From the NCBI GenBank assembly GCA_025450475.1, contig JANWHJ010000041.1, forward strand, positions 1-5,190: 5,190 nucleotides of DNA. The letters are read 5' to 3'. Positions 4,438-5,190 of this stretch are shown here, piece by piece. Below the pieces are notes generated by a model. It worked only from the letters and a program-made list of their open reading frames with translations. It was not told where the DNA came from and did no database searches. The stretch comes from Nitrososphaera sp. (GTDB lineage Archaea > Thermoproteota > Nitrososphaeria > Nitrososphaerales > Nitrososphaeraceae). Numbering within the stretch: position 1 is the stretch's first letter; the number at the start of each line of letters is the position of its first letter. Both the position numbers and the translations under genes were made by a program.

Positions 4438-5190
4438 AATCCTGGATCGACGGCTGGAGCGTTGCCAGGTTGACAAGTATAGCCAGCCCCGGCGACGGGG
4501 TGATGCCCATCGTCTGTTGATACTTTGTCTGGCTCTGCCACGCGCCGGAATTAACGACAAGCGTCCCGCGGTAGCTCTGCACGTCAGTCACGTGCACGTG
4601 CCCCGAGTGCAAGATGTCAGGCACGTCGGAAATGACCATCATGTCCTCCTGCTCCGGGGCGATCGACGTGCGTTCGCCATATGTCGGAGCGAGATGACGC
4701 GCCTTGAGAAGCACCTTCATCGCCTCGGCTGGTTTGTGGTAGCTCTGGCCCGGGGTAGAGGCGATGACATCGTCCAGGCTCTGACCGTGGAACATCAATA
4801 GCTTAACGCCGTTCAGCTCGACAAAGGCAGGATTGCCAAGCATCATGCAGTTTTCCAGTCCATAAAGGTGATCCGCAGGATTACCCGGGATTGCAGGCTG
4901 TGGAAGCGCCCGCCTGCCCGGGTCGTGGTTGCCCGGTATCACCAACACCTTGATGTGCTTTGGCACCTTTGCCAGCAGCCGCGCCGCGTGGCTCATCTGC
5001 CTGCCCGAGTCCATCTCCAAGAGCTCCTTGTCTTGGTTTGGAAATATCCCAATGCCTTCGATAAGGTCGCCTCCAATGCAGAGGAACTTGATCTTGCGAA
5101 CAAGGCCGTCGTCGGAGGACAACCAGTCCAGAAACCGGAGAAATTCTTTTTCCATAAAATATTTGCTCCCTACATGGAGGTCTGAAATCA
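4427..5190 (-). CDS. polB: DNA polymerase D small subunit DP1 (C-terminal half, 5' end outside window)
   Basis: This is the small subunit of PolD, a calcineurin-like phosphoesterase that supplies 3'-5' proofreading and partners DP2. About 254 C-terminal residues are visible, roughly half of a usual DP1. An internal Met at 5155 is not the start: the frame is open upstream and encodes ISDLHVGSKYF (5188-5156), which holds the first metal-binding motif D-x-H. Further motifs in order are IGGDLIEGIGIF (GD..E), IPGNHDPGRRALPQPAI (GNHD), GNPAFVELNGV, FHGQSLDDV, HLAPTYGERTSIAPE and the C-terminal metal ligands HSGHVHV (G-H-x-H), then NSGAWQSQT. All metal ligands of the family appear intact, so an active exonuclease is expected. 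The N-terminal OB-fold half is outside the window. The gene converges on cdc6 with an 11-bp overlap ending in TAA. Confidence 0.94.
   Translation of the reverse strand, partial: ISDLHVGSKYFMEKEFLRFLDWLSSDDGLVRKIKFLCIGGDLIEGIGIFPNQDKELLEMDSGRQMSHAARLLAKVPKHIKVLVIPGNHDPGRRALPQPAIPGNPADHLYGLENCMMLGNPAFVELNGVKLLMFHGQSLDDVIASTPGQSYHKPAEAMKVLLKARHLAPTYGERTSIAPEQEDMMVISDVPDILHSGHVHVTDVQSYRGTLVVNSGAWQSQTKYQQTMGITPSPGLAILVNLATLQPSIQDFNL

Noticed and set aside
4427..5155. DP1 as a complete 242-residue protein starting at the Met at 5155
   Set aside because: The frame remains open to the window edge and encodes SDLHVGSKYF, the first metal-binding motif of the family, directly upstream, so the gene is truncated by the window.
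1..5190. tRNA, rRNA, CRISPR array, insertion sequence or defence system
   Set aside because: No cloverleaf-like genes, regularly spaced repeats, transposase motifs or effector domains were seen; the repeats present are confined to the origin and promoters.

Overview
The window looks archaeal. It encodes both subunits of the archaeal family-D DNA polymerase (each cut by a window edge), an Orc1/Cdc6 initiator and geranylgeranylglyceryl phosphate synthase, the first committed enzyme of archaeal ether-lipid synthesis. The upstream signals are archaeal TATA-like boxes placed so that transcripts would start at or near the start codons. PolD argues against Crenarchaeota. The protein sequences and the moderate GC content (about 58% in a sampled 60-base line of the DP1 gene, about 43% in one of cdc6) resemble soil-type Nitrososphaera-like ammonia-oxidising Thaumarchaeota/Nitrososphaerota. 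That genus-level placement is inferred from memory of the families, not from a search.

Layout. Positions 1-462 (minus) hold the N-terminal 154 residues of the PolD large subunit DP2. Directly upstream, in the same operon, is GGGP synthase (465-1235, minus). A short divergent promoter region with a perfect 20-bp palindrome (1275-1294) separates it from a 123-residue unknown protein (1299-1670, plus). A second plus-strand gene (1724-2305) encodes an apparent membrane-anchored, coiled-coil, winged-helix protein; a 27-bp dyad lies over its predicted transcription start. Its 3' end overlaps by 56 bp that of a convergent gene (2250-2693, minus) for a small soluble protein with a C-terminal winged-helix-like domain.

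Positions 2694-3231 are non-coding and are the most interesting part. They contain two well-conserved same-strand origin recognition boxes (ORBs; 2861-2882 and 2923-2944), a weaker inverted third (3022-3043), AT-rich stretches (about 3061-3110 and 3121-3160), seven exact GTTAAC hexamers and a dense set of inverted repeats. The TTG-initiated orc1/cdc6 gene (3232-4437, plus) follows. This is very probably a chromosomal replication origin. The right end (4427-5190, minus) is the C-terminal half of the PolD small subunit DP1, whose 3' end overlaps that of cdc6 by 11 bp.

Taken together, this is an origin/replication island: initiator, its binding sites, both subunits of the replicative polymerase and two uncharacterised winged-helix proteins. 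One of those is apparently membrane-tethered, which raises the untested possibility of an origin-linked membrane-anchoring or regulatory factor.
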